A DNA stretch of 64,000 nucleotides from positions 1 through 64,000 of the forward strand of contig RAZA01000003.1 in assembly GCA_003612485.1 (NCBI GenBank), in the 5' to 3' direction. Origin of the DNA: a bacterium D16-50 (GTDB lineage Bacteria > Bacillota > Clostridia > Lachnospirales > Lachnospiraceae). A model generated the notes under the pieces. The model worked only from the letters and a program-made list of their open reading frames with translations, was not told where the DNA came from and made no database searches. The stretch's first letter is position 1, and each line of letters starts with the position of its first letter. A program made the position numbers and the translations under genes. Shown piece after piece: positions 8,155 to 17,167 of the stretch.

Positions 8155-9993
8155 CTATTTGGAGCAATCCAGTATAAGCTGCGCCAATTGACAGTTTTCC
8201 TCATCCAGTGCAAGCGCCTCCTTGAGCAGGTCTGACTGCTCTTTCCGCTGTCCGGAAACAGCGGCGCCAAAGGCCTCAACTGTATTATACTTCATTTCAC
8301 ATGTGCCCAAACCTTTGAGCTTATCCTGAAAATCAGAAAACATCTCTGCAGTTTTACGGCAGTTATCCGCCATCTTTGCCAGATACTGTCTTTCTCTTTC
8401 AGGCAGCAGATCTGCATTTTCGCTTAAGTAGGACGCCGCCGCACGGCGGGAATCTATAAGATTGCTTATCATGCTGTCATTGACGCACAGCCTTCGCTGA
8501 GCCTTCTCACCATCGGCCTCAAACCGGAAATCAGACTCCTTGGCAAGCCCCCGCATCCACGCTTCGTAGGCCTCTTTTCCCTGATAATATCCTCTGTCCT
8601 GAGGCGCATGGAAGGATGCACTCAATACAGAAAGGGAAGCTTTCAAAGCATCCTCCGGAGATGCTCCGCCCTCCTTCTCCCCAAAATGAATCAATAGGAA
8701 CGGCCAGAAATCATTGAAAAGATAGCCTTCATTATCCTCAAAAACCAGCCTTCTGTCTTCTATGATGGAGTTTTCCTCTGCGGAAAAGTCTTTCTCCCCT
8801 ATATCCCCACAGCCATTCTGTTCCAGAACGTCAAAGACCTCTTTGTCAAAATAAGTACGGCATAAGAACCGGGCTCCGTTTTGAGTGTATCCCGTTATCA
8901 CTCCCCATTCGGGAGCCACCCGCAGATTGATGGCCAGAACCGGCTTTCCGTTCCGGATATCTCTCATGACCGCAAGACGTTCTGCCTTTCTCTCCTGTTT
9001 TTCCACCCTATCCGCCATGCGGAAGGAATAACCCAGACTCCGGAATAAAGGTGTAGCATAGTCAAATGCCACCAGCGCGTCCGTACAGCTGTAATCCCAG
9101 ACATCCGTAAAGCATACTCTCCAGCAGGCACCGCTCATCCCCATGATCTGATGATAGGTATATGGCTCCCTCATATACTTAAGCGCCGCATACAGCGATC
9201 CGGCCCACGGGCATTCCATTCCCTGCCCCCAGTCCAGCCGCATCACATCCTTCAGAATACACTTTTCCTGACTTTCAAGATAAAGACTGGTGCGATGATT
9301 TCCGTAATAGACCGTCTCGTTTTCCGGACAGCTGATTACATGGATTCCGGCAGCGTTCAGATAAACCAACGTCAGATATTCCACGTCATCGCTGGCGGTG
9401 CTGCTGGGAAAAGTCTCATGGTTCACCGAAATCTTGTCCCATTTGAAATATTCATAGTGCTTCATTTTCTGCAGGGCAGAGGAAAATTCCTTCTCATTTC
9501 CATAATAGGCGTCAATGATCCTAAACTCCTGACCATCCCCATAACGGACGCTTTCCTTATCCAATACAAGGCTATGGTTTTCTAACGCATACGAAAAGAA
9601 AATCCCTTCCGGAGTCTGGAATTTCACCGTCAGCATTTTCAGCCGGTCGCTTGCAATGGACACGCCCAGAAACGACTCGTTCACATTGATGCAAAGTCCA
9701 TTGCTCCGCACCATGTTTTCCACAAAATGGGTCATCGGAATATTTGTCTCCCCATCCGTATAAACCGCTTCCAGCACAAAAAAATCTCTTGGACAAAGCA
9801 GACTGTCGATACTGCAGTTCAGAGCCTCTGCCAGAGCCGGAAGAATCGACGTCTCCGGCAGACATCTGGCGTTTTCCCATTTTGATACAGCCTGAGGGCT
9901 GACCTCAAGCAGCTCCGCAAGCGCCTCCCCCGTAAGCTTGCGTTCCTTGCGCAGGAACGCAATGCGTTTCCCGACCCTTTCCAAATCAATCAT
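8155..9993 (-). CDS. XRE-type HTH regulator fused to a BtrH_N-like (C39-fold) domain
   Basis: A 612-residue, probably cytosolic protein. Residues 1-65 form a helix-turn-helix of the Cro/CI class (EALAELLEVSPQAVSKWENAR). A middle region of about 160 residues is unrecognised. Around residues 255-400 the pattern ECPWAGSLYAALKYM, YHQIMGMSGACWR and a later NGKPVLAINL resembles the BtrH N-terminal domain, a C39-peptidase-like fold with an early Cys. The remaining about 200 residues are alpha-helical, with a charged helix near the end. No membrane segment is visible. ATG at 9993 follows AAGGAGG; the longer frame to 10080 lacks support. A DNA-binding domain linked to a peptidase/transferase-like sensor suggests a one-component regulator, but the ligand and targets are unknown. 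Confidence 0.7.
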   Translation of the reverse strand: MIDLERVGKRIAFLRKERKLTGEALAELLEVSPQAVSKWENARCLPETSILPALAEALNCSIDSLLCPRDFFVLEAVYTDGETNIPMTHFVENMVRSNGLCINVNESFLGVSIASDRLKMLTVKFQTPEGIFFSYALENHSLVLDKESVRYGDGQEFRIIDAYYGNEKEFSSALQKMKHYEYFKWDKISVNHETFPSSTASDDVEYLTLVYLNAAGIHVISCPENETVYYGNHRTSLYLESQEKCILKDVMRLDWGQGMECPWAGSLYAALKYMREPYTYHQIMGMSGACWRVCFTDVWDYSCTDALVAFDYATPLFRSLGYSFRMADRVEKQERKAERLAVMRDIRNGKPVLAINLRVAPEWGVITGYTQNGARFLCRTYFDKEVFDVLEQNGCGDIGEKDFSAEENSIIEDRRLVFEDNEGYLFNDFWPFLLIHFGEKEGGASPEDALKASLSVLSASFHAPQDRGYYQGKEAYEAWMRGLAKESDFRFEADGEKAQRRLCVNDSMISNLIDSRRAAASYLSENADLLPERERQYLAKMADNCRKTAEMFSDFQDKLKGLGTCEMKYNTVEAFGAAVSGQRKEQSDLLKEALALDEENCQLAQLILDCSK

Positions 9994-10150
9994 ACCATTA
10001 CACCCTCCTTGTTTTTTGTTTTCTGCACTTCTTAGCATACTGCAGGAACCGCTCCGCGAACCCTGCGGCCTAAAACACATTATAGGCAGGAACCGCTGCT
10101 CCTACCATACATGTAGGGTCAAGTGCAAAAACAAAAAATCAACCTGAGGT

Positions 10151-11650
10151 TTAGGCCTTCACCGTCAAGATCGGTTCCAGCCTTGCCACCGGAGCGGCCA
10201 TCTGGTGAGACCCATGCACGGCAACAACTTGATCGATATCTTTATAAGCATAAGGCGCCTCCGCCCTGACGGACTCTTCCCATTTTTTCAGGATATCCGC
10301 CCTGCCCTTCAGGTCAGTGCGGGCCGGATCGATGGGCGTAATAATGTGGAACTTTTCCATAAACCGATGAAAGGCCTCGTCATTGCCCTTGATGGCGTCT
10401 CCACGGGACTTTTTCCGCCCGGCGCCATGGCTGGCGCTCCAAAGAGCATCCTGATTTCCCATTCCGCGAAGCAGATAGCTGGAACTGCCCATAGAACCGG
10501 GTATCATCACCGGTTCGCCATAATAGGCAAATTCCGTGCCTTCCATTTCTTCACAGCCGCCTGCCCGGCAGGCGCCCTTCCGATGGATATAATAATCTTC
10601 GCCGCCAATCTGCTTTTTCCAGATATAGTTGTGCGGGGCATCATAAAGCAGCTCCATGCCGCATTCGCCCAGCACGCCGGAAAAGACATCTTGAATCATG
10701 AATCCCAGAAACAGACGATTCGCAAAGCCAAAGTTTGCGGCATTTCCGGAGACCTGCCAGAAACGGCGCCATGGATCCTGCACAGCCTCCGATTCCGGTA
10801 TGAGATATATCTTATTCTGTGGATGGGGCAGCCCTGCAGGGTAGATGTCCTGACAGATCCTGCGGTTCAGCAGTCCGCTGTGATGGCCTATGGTCAGGGA
10901 ACCGCTATGCAGCATCACCGCCACGGCTCCCTTTTTCACCTTCCAGACATTGGCGGTCTGGCCGTCATAAATCTCCGCAACCCGCTGTATCTCAAGAAAA
11001 TGATTGCCTCCGCCGATTGTACCGATCTGATCGTCATAGGTCAGCTCCCCATAACTGCCGATAAAGTCCTCCAGCCCTTCCGTCCCGTCAACCTTTATGC
11101 TGCCCCGAAATGCAGTGCGGTTCAGCCATTTCTCCTGAATCTGGGGCTGATAGTACCGCCACAAGCCCCTCCCTCCGGCATCCTGACAAGTGTCCAAGAT
11201 CCCCTCCAGCCCGCAGCAAAACAGCGCCTGCCGCTGTCTCCCCGTCATGGGTATCTGCCTGCCGCCCTCAAAAAATACATGGCGAATCTTTTTCGTCAGT
11301 TCCGGCAGCTTCTCCCTGATCCGTTCCTCCGGCAGATCCGTGACATAGAAGCGCATACCGCAGTTGATATCATTTCCCATTGCCTGAGGAACCACAAAGC
11401 CCTTGGTCATCATCACGGTTCCGATGGGAATCCCGGCACCCTTATGAAAATCCGGCGTCACGATGATTTTTTCGATCCCCTGCCTATCTCCCTGAAAAAA
11501 TCCCGGCACTCCCCTGAGCCTATCCAAAGTCTCCTCCAGAGCCGTCATCTGATGCAATTCCTCCACGGCGCTTTTATCCGGCGCCGCCCCTTCCGGCAGA
11601 TAGCAGGCAATGCTCTTGTTCCTATCTTTATAATCTATTTTGTATACCAT
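10151..11650 (-). CDS. rtcB: RtcB-family RNA ligase
   Basis: A 499-residue GTP/Mn-dependent ligase that joins RNA 2',3'-cyclic phosphate or 3'-phosphate ends to 5'-OH ends. Diagnostic blocks are present in order: PDFHKGAGIPIG; DINCGMR (metal-binding Asp and Cys); GGGNHFLE; LHSGSLTIGHHSG (metal His); and SASHGAGRKKSR with the His that accepts GMP. VHGSHQ occurs near the C-terminus. The ATG at 11650, with GAGGAGG, is chosen; the same frame stays open into the neighbouring gene, which is a shadow. No archease gene is nearby. It is the last gene of the run starting at 17065, 125 bp after the CmpB-like gene, so co-transcription is possible. Confidence 0.92.
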   Translation of the reverse strand: MVYKIDYKDRNKSIACYLPEGAAPDKSAVEELHQMTALEETLDRLRGVPGFFQGDRQGIEKIIVTPDFHKGAGIPIGTVMMTKGFVVPQAMGNDINCGMRFYVTDLPEERIREKLPELTKKIRHVFFEGGRQIPMTGRQRQALFCCGLEGILDTCQDAGGRGLWRYYQPQIQEKWLNRTAFRGSIKVDGTEGLEDFIGSYGELTYDDQIGTIGGGNHFLEIQRVAEIYDGQTANVWKVKKGAVAVMLHSGSLTIGHHSGLLNRRICQDIYPAGLPHPQNKIYLIPESEAVQDPWRRFWQVSGNAANFGFANRLFLGFMIQDVFSGVLGECGMELLYDAPHNYIWKKQIGGEDYYIHRKGACRAGGCEEMEGTEFAYYGEPVMIPGSMGSSSYLLRGMGNQDALWSASHGAGRKKSRGDAIKGNDEAFHRFMEKFHIITPIDPARTDLKGRADILKKWEESVRAEAPYAYKDIDQVVAVHGSHQMAAPVARLEPILTVKA

Positions 11651-11775
11651 GCTCCTCCTCATAAATGCCGCCGCTCCAAAAGTCCACCCTTGACAGAGCC
11701 GTACCGTCAGCTCCGGCTTTTCACAGATATAGAAGTGATAACTCAGATACTGTGCATAGTTTATGGCAAATCCTT

Positions 11776-12738
11776 CTACTCTCCTTTTTCCTCCTCCAAA
11801 ATCTTGTCCTTCAGCTCCTCCAGCTCTTCCCCAAATTCCTCGGAGGTCATGCCCGGATTGGAGCGAATCATGTCCCTCTGGAAGAAGTCCCTCAGGCTGC
11901 TCAGATACCTTCTCACCTCCAGATTCACTGCATATTTCGTTTTCAGTTCGATCAGTTCTTCCTTGACATTCTCCCAATATTCCGAGGGCTTGGTCTGGGC
12001 CAGATTCTTGATGCTCTCAAGTCTTCCCTCAATACCTGCCTTCACTTCCTCCAGCCTCACCGCCATACCTTCCGTCAGCTCTCCCCTCATGTTGGCCATA
12101 CCCTCCGTCAGCGCCGACCTGCCCTTCTGCAGGCCTTGGCCCGCCGCAGACGCAATGGCGTCCAGCCGCCTTTGGATATGAACAAGCTCCCGCTTCACCG
12201 TACCCATCTTTGAAAGCACGCTCCGCAGATCCGCGGCCGCCTTGAAGGAGAGGGCGAAATCCGTACAAATAACCACCGTCACAAACAGCGTCACTGCCAG
12301 CAGCACCCTGTCAGGAATGGCCAGCACCACTTGTTCCACCGGCACATGGATCACTCTGGTCAGCAGTATGGTCAACAGCCCCCATGCCAGCGTGGTTCCG
12401 ATACACACCCTGCCCTGAAAGTTCAGGGGGTACTTGGAATAGTCCCAATAGCGCACCTTGAACAGCGTCTCCATGAGAATTCCCGTCACATATTCCAGCA
12501 CCGTGGCTCCCACGCACCCAGCAAGATACACTAAAAAGCCATTCTCCTGAAAAGGCATGGACACCACCAGCATCATGATTGCCCCGCTGCCGTAAAGAGG
12601 CAAAAAGGGGCCTCGAAGGAAGCCCCTATTGGTCAGTTTTCTGGTTCTGATGGATACATGGACGGATTCCACGCACCATCCCCCAAAACAATATAAATAA
12701 AAGAAGAACATCCACTGGATGATCGAATATGAATACAT
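11776..12738 (-). CDS. CmpB-type putative ABC transporter permease (paralogue 1)
   Basis: A 320-residue protein with about four N-terminal membrane helices (to about residue 170), then a long charged, coiled-coil-prone cytosolic tail. The N-terminus (IQWMFFFYLYCFGGW, RGFLRGPFLPLYGSG) marks the family annotated as putative ABC transporter permease (ABC_trans_CmpB), for which no transport activity is established. The gene at 16106-17065 is a clear paralogue. They agree almost throughout the membrane part and in the tail segment TKYAVNLE...RSNPGMTSE. The middle of the tail is variable and contains an 11-residue repeat, LTEGMANMRGE / LTEGMAVRLEE. It overlaps nothing and starts 7 bp after ylmH. 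Confidence 0.8.
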   Translation of the reverse strand: MYSYSIIQWMFFFYLYCFGGWCVESVHVSIRTRKLTNRGFLRGPFLPLYGSGAIMMLVVSMPFQENGFLVYLAGCVGATVLEYVTGILMETLFKVRYWDYSKYPLNFQGRVCIGTTLAWGLLTILLTRVIHVPVEQVVLAIPDRVLLAVTLFVTVVICTDFALSFKAAADLRSVLSKMGTVKRELVHIQRRLDAIASAAGQGLQKGRSALTEGMANMRGELTEGMAVRLEEVKAGIEGRLESIKNLAQTKPSEYWENVKEELIELKTKYAVNLEVRRYLSSLRDFFQRDMIRSNPGMTSEEFGEELEELKDKILEEEKGE

Positions 12739-12745
12739 AGAATCA

Positions 12746-13516
12746 CTACCTATAAACCGCCGCCGAGACGGCCAGCTTGCCCTTTCTTGTCTCCCTTGGC
12801 TCTCCCGTCAAAGCAAACTTCCCATATCCTCTTGCATTCACGGTCTCTCCTGCCTTCAGCAGCCGGGAATTGTTCTCGCAGAGCCGCCCGTCCACATAGA
12901 CCTTCCCCGCGCGGAACAGCTCCAGACTCTTTTCCCTCGACATGTTATAGACCTTGGCCAGCACCCCATCCACTCTGAGGGAGGAGACCTGAATGTCCAC
13001 GGACACCGGCTCCTCCTGAGGAATGTCCCGAAAATCCTGCGTCACGTCACATTTTACATGGGTATGTTTCACCTGCGACAGATTATCACAGATAAATTCC
13101 GCTATGGTATCCATGCAAAAAAGGTAAGCCTGCTTTTCTCCTACCTTAATATCCCCTATGGTGCTGCGCTCAATACCCAGATTCATCAATGCGCCCAGAA
13201 AATCCCTATGGGAAAGCTCATCCGCAAACTTCTGGGCCAAGGGCCTTACATGAATGCAGACAATGGGAAAGGGCATCTCATAACCCAGCTCCTCCGGATT
13301 TCCAAAACGGAGCATAACCCTGTCCGCACCCTCAAATCCACCGTTCAGGCCATACCCCGCATACCGCAGTCTGGATTCCTCCTGCCAAAAGACATCCTGA
13401 TCTCCCAGCCCCAAAAAACCGGTGAAGGTATAGACTCCCTGACGGAAGGATTTTTCCGCCAGATCCTTGAACCGGTTCTTTAACTGCTGCAGCTCTTTTT
13501 CATTGTTGTTCGCCAT
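12746..13516 (-). CDS. ylmH: YlmH-like S4-domain RNA-binding protein
   Basis: A 256-residue protein related to YlmH of Bacillus and pneumococcus, which carries an S4 RNA-binding domain and has been linked to ribosome rescue and to cell-division loci. The C-terminal S4 signature is visible: VYNMSREKSLELFRAGKVYVDGR followed by ENNSRLLKAGETVNARG. An upstream segment has FTGFLGLGDQDVF. ATG at 13516 (GGAG upstream) is preferred to the longer frame ending at 13567. It is unusual to find it between metallochaperone-type GTPases and a CmpB-like gene rather than in the ylm/div cluster. Confidence 0.85.
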   Translation of the reverse strand: MANNNEKELQQLKNRFKDLAEKSFRQGVYTFTGFLGLGDQDVFWQEESRLRYAGYGLNGGFEGADRVMLRFGNPEELGYEMPFPIVCIHVRPLAQKFADELSHRDFLGALMNLGIERSTIGDIKVGEKQAYLFCMDTIAEFICDNLSQVKHTHVKCDVTQDFRDIPQEEPVSVDIQVSSLRVDGVLAKVYNMSREKSLELFRAGKVYVDGRLCENNSRLLKAGETVNARGYGKFALTGEPRETRKGKLAVSAAVYR

Positions 13517-13598
13517 GTTTCCATTCTCCGGACGGCGCTTCGTTTTTTGCAGCTCACATAGGCCCAAGCAGCCGTCTGTCAGATCCTTGTTTTATTTC

Positions 13599-14531
13599 CT
13601 ACGAAAAACTTATAATCTCCTCCTTGGGCGCCTTTGTCTTCTCCACACTGAGAGCATGGAGCATGGGGCCCTCTCCCTTATAGTCCTCCCAGTACTCCTT
13701 GGACACCGTTGCAGTAACCTTCACCCATTCCTTTTGACGCAGCTCCTCAGCTCCGCCATATTCACAGACATAGCCCAGAAACGCCATGTCGTCGGCACAG
13801 CAGGTCATGGCCATGCGCCCCGGAACGAAATACCCCTTGGGAAATTCCTCCGGCTTCATCACCATAGCCGTAAACTGCAGCTTCTTTCCCACATAGCGCT
13901 CCAAATGCTCCATAGAATCCAAATACCAGATACCGTAGCCTCTATTGTCCAGCTGAATCGGATCCTGATTCAGGTCATATGGCAGGTCCTCCTCGAAGAT
14001 CTCGTCAATCTCCCCATTGGAATCCTCAAACACCACGTCCGCAGACGCATTCACCGCCTTCACATTCCTCTTGTATGCATTCAGCTGGTCCCGCACCCCG
14101 TCGCAGCGGTTGAAAATGATCATCTCCGATTTCCTGATCATTTCTGCCAGCAGGGAGCGCATATTGGTATAATACATAGGGAACGTGGAGCCGTCTATGA
14201 CAGTGATCTGCTGCTCAATCTTCCAGTACCAGGGGAGCTTGGCATTTTTGTAGTTCCACATGCCGTTGAACTCGATGATGATCCGCTCCGGCTTATGAAG
14301 CTTTTCCAGATCCGTCAAATGGGCCGGATTGAAGTCCTCCTCTTGTTCGATCAGCTCCACCTCCGTGCGGCTCCTCTTCAATAGCACCGGATCGTATTCA
14401 TTCTCCCCCTCCTCACAGAGAATCAGGAGAGTCTTTCCCTTTACCTGAAAATATTGCTGTGCCAGCGTGAAACAAATGAATTCCGTCTTGCCGCTTTCCA
14501 GAAAGCCGTTGATCATATATACCGGTTTCAT
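13599..14531 (-). CDS. CobW-type GTPase fused to a TIGR03943/DUF1980-like domain
   Basis: A 310-residue protein. Residues 1-190 form a G3E-type GTPase with P-loop GFLESGKTEF, an Asp switch region and a base-recognition region (NRCDGVRD). The CxCC zinc motif of true COG0523 metallochaperones is absent at the expected place, where IIIEFNGMW is found. The C-terminal about 110 residues contain FVPGRMAMTCCADDMAFLGYVCE and a later WVKVTATV, which match the soluble subunit (TIGR03943/DUF1980) of a presumed two-part metal permease. It lies 86 bp after the His-rich GTPase. It may bind a metal through the TCC-D cluster; no activity is known. Confidence 0.75.
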   Translation of the reverse strand: MKPVYMINGFLESGKTEFICFTLAQQYFQVKGKTLLILCEEGENEYDPVLLKRSRTEVELIEQEEDFNPAHLTDLEKLHKPERIIIEFNGMWNYKNAKLPWYWKIEQQITVIDGSTFPMYYTNMRSLLAEMIRKSEMIIFNRCDGVRDQLNAYKRNVKAVNASADVVFEDSNGEIDEIFEEDLPYDLNQDPIQLDNRGYGIWYLDSMEHLERYVGKKLQFTAMVMKPEEFPKGYFVPGRMAMTCCADDMAFLGYVCEYGGAEELRQKEWVKVTATVSKEYWEDYKGEGPMLHALSVEKTKAPKEEIISFS

Positions 14532-14617
14532 TCATGCTCCCATCCGCCCGTCCCTGCGGGCAACCTTGCTTTTCTGCAGAAATTTCCGCCCCATAGCAGC
14601 TTATATACCATGCTTTT

Positions 14618-15907
14618 TTAGCGAAACAGCTCCTCCAGCCTATCCTCCTTCAGTTCCGCCCCGATGACACAGTACTTTCCCGTGACCTCCGGCTTCCCCG
14701 TCCTCACATCATGCTCCTCAGGGACATAATCGAAGTAAATCCAGCTGCCGTCCTGTGCGGGAACCATACCCTTAGCCCGTAATATAGCCCCATACTCCCC
14801 GCTGTCAAGGGCAGTCAGGATGCTCTCCACTCTCTCCGCCGTAAACTTGGCCGGGGATTCCTTGCCCCAGCTGGTAAACACCTCGTCCGCATGGTGATGT
14901 CCATGGTGATCGTGGTCGTGATGATGGCCGCAGCCACATTCATGGTCATGGTGATGATGCTCATGGCCGCAGCACTCCTCCTCATGATGGTGGTGCCCAT
15001 GGCACTCATGCTCCTCCCCATCGTGATGGTGGTGCCCGTGGCACTCATGCTCCTCCCCATCGTGATGGTGGTGCCCGTGGCACTCATGCTCTTCCCCATC
15101 GTGATGGTGGTGCCCATGGCACTCATGCTCCTCCCCATCGTGATGATGCCCATGGCACTCATGCTCTTCCCCATCGTGGCGGTGCCCGTGGCACTCATGC
15201 TCCTCCCCATCGTGGTGGTGCCCATGGCTGCAGCACTCCCCCTCGTGATGGTGATGCCCATGGTCCTCCTGAGCGTGCTCAAGCATCTCCTTCATCATCT
15301 CGTCCAGCGTGTCTGCACCCTCTATGGTCTCCAGCACTGCCCTGCCGTCCAGCTCTGCCAGCGGAGTGGTCACAATGGTAGCCTTCCCATTGTGCTCCCG
15401 AACCATCTTCACGCATTCCTCCAGCTTCTCCGCACTCACCTTGTCCAGCCTGCTTAGAATGATCGTCCCCGCATATTCTATCTGATTAATGAAAAACTCC
15501 CCGAAATTCTTGATATACATTTTGGCCTTGGAAGCGTCCACCACTGCCACGGCGCTGTTCACCTGCACGTCCAGATCCGCCGCCACGTTCTCCACTGCCT
15601 TCAGCACGTCGGAGAGCTTCCCCACTCCTGAAGGCTCGATGAGAATACGGTCCGGCCCATAAGTCTCAATGACCTCCTTGAGAGAGGTTCCGAAATCCCC
15701 CACCAGAGAGCAGCAAATACAGCCGGAATTCATCTCCTTGATCTCGATTCCCGACTCCTTCAAAAAACCCCCGTCAATGCCGATCTCACCGAATTCATTC
15801 TCGATCAGCACAGTCTTGCTGCCGTCCAAGGCTTCTTTGAGAAGCTTCTTGATCAGAGTAGTCTTGCCCGCTCCCAAAAAACCGGAAAACACATCTATCT
15901 TTGTCAT
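14618..15907 (-). CDS. COG0523/ZNG-type zinc metallochaperone GTPase with long His/Cys repeat
   Basis: A 429-residue G3E GTPase. The P-loop (GFLGAGKTTLIKKLL) opens the protein, the metal motif SGCICC occurs near residue 65, and ILSRLDK forms the guanine-recognition region. Between about residues 215 and 345 lies a metal-binding stretch with six copies of DGEEHECHGH plus flanking HHH and CC residues, giving dozens of His and many Cys. The C-terminal CobW_C domain follows (KFTAERVESILTALD). Family members such as ZNG1 insert zinc into client proteins using GTP. ATG at 15907 follows AAGGATGG; the longer frame has no better site. The repeats make the ORF prone to length variation. Confidence 0.9.
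   Translation of the reverse strand: MTKIDVFSGFLGAGKTTLIKKLLKEALDGSKTVLIENEFGEIGIDGGFLKESGIEIKEMNSGCICCSLVGDFGTSLKEVIETYGPDRILIEPSGVGKLSDVLKAVENVAADLDVQVNSAVAVVDASKAKMYIKNFGEFFINQIEYAGTIILSRLDKVSAEKLEECVKMVREHNGKATIVTTPLAELDGRAVLETIEGADTLDEMMKEMLEHAQEDHGHHHHEGECCSHGHHHDGEEHECHGHRHDGEEHECHGHHHDGEEHECHGHHHHDGEEHECHGHHHHDGEEHECHGHHHHDGEEHECHGHHHHEEECCGHEHHHHDHECGCGHHHDHDHHGHHHADEVFTSWGKESPAKFTAERVESILTALDSGEYGAILRAKGMVPAQDGSWIYFDYVPEEHDVRTGKPEVTGKYCVIGAELKEDRLEELFR
14995..15228 (-). repeat. Tandem repeat encoding the His-rich linker (6 units of 39 or 36 bp)
   Basis: The shared core ggcactcatgct recurs at 15001, 15040, 15079, 15118, 15154 and 15190, so periods are 39, 39, 39, 36 and 36 bp, always in frame. 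The 3-bp difference is one His codon. The near-identity of the units suggests recent slippage expansion. Confidence 0.95.
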
Positions 15908-16105
15908 TTTGTATCCATCCTTTCCAATCACCATATTCATTGGCCTTAGCCGGATCCCTTTTGAAGCCCCCAAACACAGTAAAACTGCGCTGCCGCAATG
16001 CACGGCTCATAGGAATCCTTTTCACTGCATTTCATTTTCCACCTTATTGAAGGGATTGTCAATAAGTCTAATCTAAAAGTTTTCTGAAGAATCTACACTT
16101 GTCCC

Positions 16106-17065
16106 TTATTCACCCTTCCTGCGGCCTGCCCGCTGCTTAAGCTCCTCCAGCGCCTCCTTGAACCTCTCGGAGGTCATGCCCGGATTGGAGCGGATCAAAC
16201 CTCTCTGGAAGAAATCCTTCAGCCCTCCCAGCCGTTTCCTCAGCTCCAGATTGACAGCATATTTCGTCTTCAGATCCATGACCTCATCCCTGACACTGTC
16301 CGGGTAGGCGGAGTGCTTTGACTGCACAAGCTGCTTAAGCTGCTTAAGCCCGCTCTCAATGCCCGCCTTCAGCTCCTCCAGACGCACGTTCCTAGCCTCT
16401 TCCTGCGCCTCTCTGGCCTCAGCCCTGCTCTCCGCAAAGGCAGCCTTGCGCTCCTCCCAGTCCTGATCCGCCAAGGCTATGATCACATCCAGCCTCTTTC
16501 GGATATGAACCAGTTCCGCCTTGGCCTGCTCCATCTTCACAAGGACATTGCGCAGATCCATGGCAGCCTTGAAGGACAGCGCGAAATCCGCAAAGATCAC
16601 CACCGTCAGCACATAGGTGGCCACAGTCAGGATCTGTGCCGGTATGGAGAGCACCAGCTTCTCCACCGGCACATGAATCAGTTCTGTCATGAAGATGGTC
16701 AGCACCCCCCATGCAAGGGAACTGCCCAAGCAGATATGTCCCTGAAAATTGAATTTGTTTTTGGAATAGTCCCAATAGCGCACTTTGAAGAGGGCTTCCA
16801 TGGCCACTCCCGTCACGTACTCCAGCGCCGTAGCACCAATACAGCCCGCTATATAGGTCAGCACAATATTGTCCTGAAAGGGCATGGACACCACCAGCAT
16901 CATGATGGCTCCGCTGCCGTAAATCGGCAGAAAGGGCCCCCGAAGGAACCCTCTGTTGGTCAGCTCTCTGGACTTTATGGACACATAGGCAGACTCGAAA
17001 CACCAGCCTGCAAAACAATAAAAATAAAAGAAGAACAGCCATTGAATTACAGTATAAGAGTACAT
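16106..17065 (-). CDS. CmpB-type putative ABC transporter permease (paralogue 2)
   Basis: A 319-residue paralogue of the protein at 11776-12738. It has the same membrane part (IQWLFFFYFYCFAGW, RGFLRGPFLPIYGSG, ALFKVRYWDYSK) and the same C-terminal motif (RSNPGMTSE), but a different Ala/Glu/Arg-rich tail centre (ESRAEAREAQEEARN). It is the first gene of the run 17065 to 10151 and is preceded by a good promoter and a palindrome. ATG at 17065 (GGAGGG nine bases upstream) matches the start of the paralogue; the GTG at 17074 overlaps the ribosome site. The membrane topology is clear; the transported substrate, if any, is unknown. Confidence 0.8.
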   Translation of the reverse strand: MYSYTVIQWLFFFYFYCFAGWCFESAYVSIKSRELTNRGFLRGPFLPIYGSGAIMMLVVSMPFQDNIVLTYIAGCIGATALEYVTGVAMEALFKVRYWDYSKNKFNFQGHICLGSSLAWGVLTIFMTELIHVPVEKLVLSIPAQILTVATYVLTVVIFADFALSFKAAMDLRNVLVKMEQAKAELVHIRKRLDVIIALADQDWEERKAAFAESRAEAREAQEEARNVRLEELKAGIESGLKQLKQLVQSKHSAYPDSVRDEVMDLKTKYAVNLELRKRLGGLKDFFQRGLIRSNPGMTSERFKEALEELKQRAGRRKGE

Positions 17066-17138
17066 AAGCGTCACCCTCCGTCAGTATTGCGGCGCGCCTT
17101 CTCCTATCAAAACATCAAAAGCAGCAACGGCCATGAGC

Positions 17139-17154
17139 CATATTCCGTAATATG
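17139..17154 (-). promoter_or_regulatory. Candidate operator palindrome in the 5' leader of the CmpB/GTPase operon
   Basis: CATATT-N4-AATATG, a 6-4-6 inverted repeat about 14 bp downstream of the -10 box. The position suits a repressor site. The cluster content would suggest a metal regulator, but the sequence is not a recognised Zur or Fur box. Confidence 0.4.
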
Positions 17155-17167
17155 CGCCCGCCCTCCC

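Noticed and set aside
14891..15457. Plus-strand frame of 188 codons rich in Met, Val and Leu
   Set aside because: Antisense shadow of the His-rich repeat of the GTPase gene; the repeat keeps several frames open.
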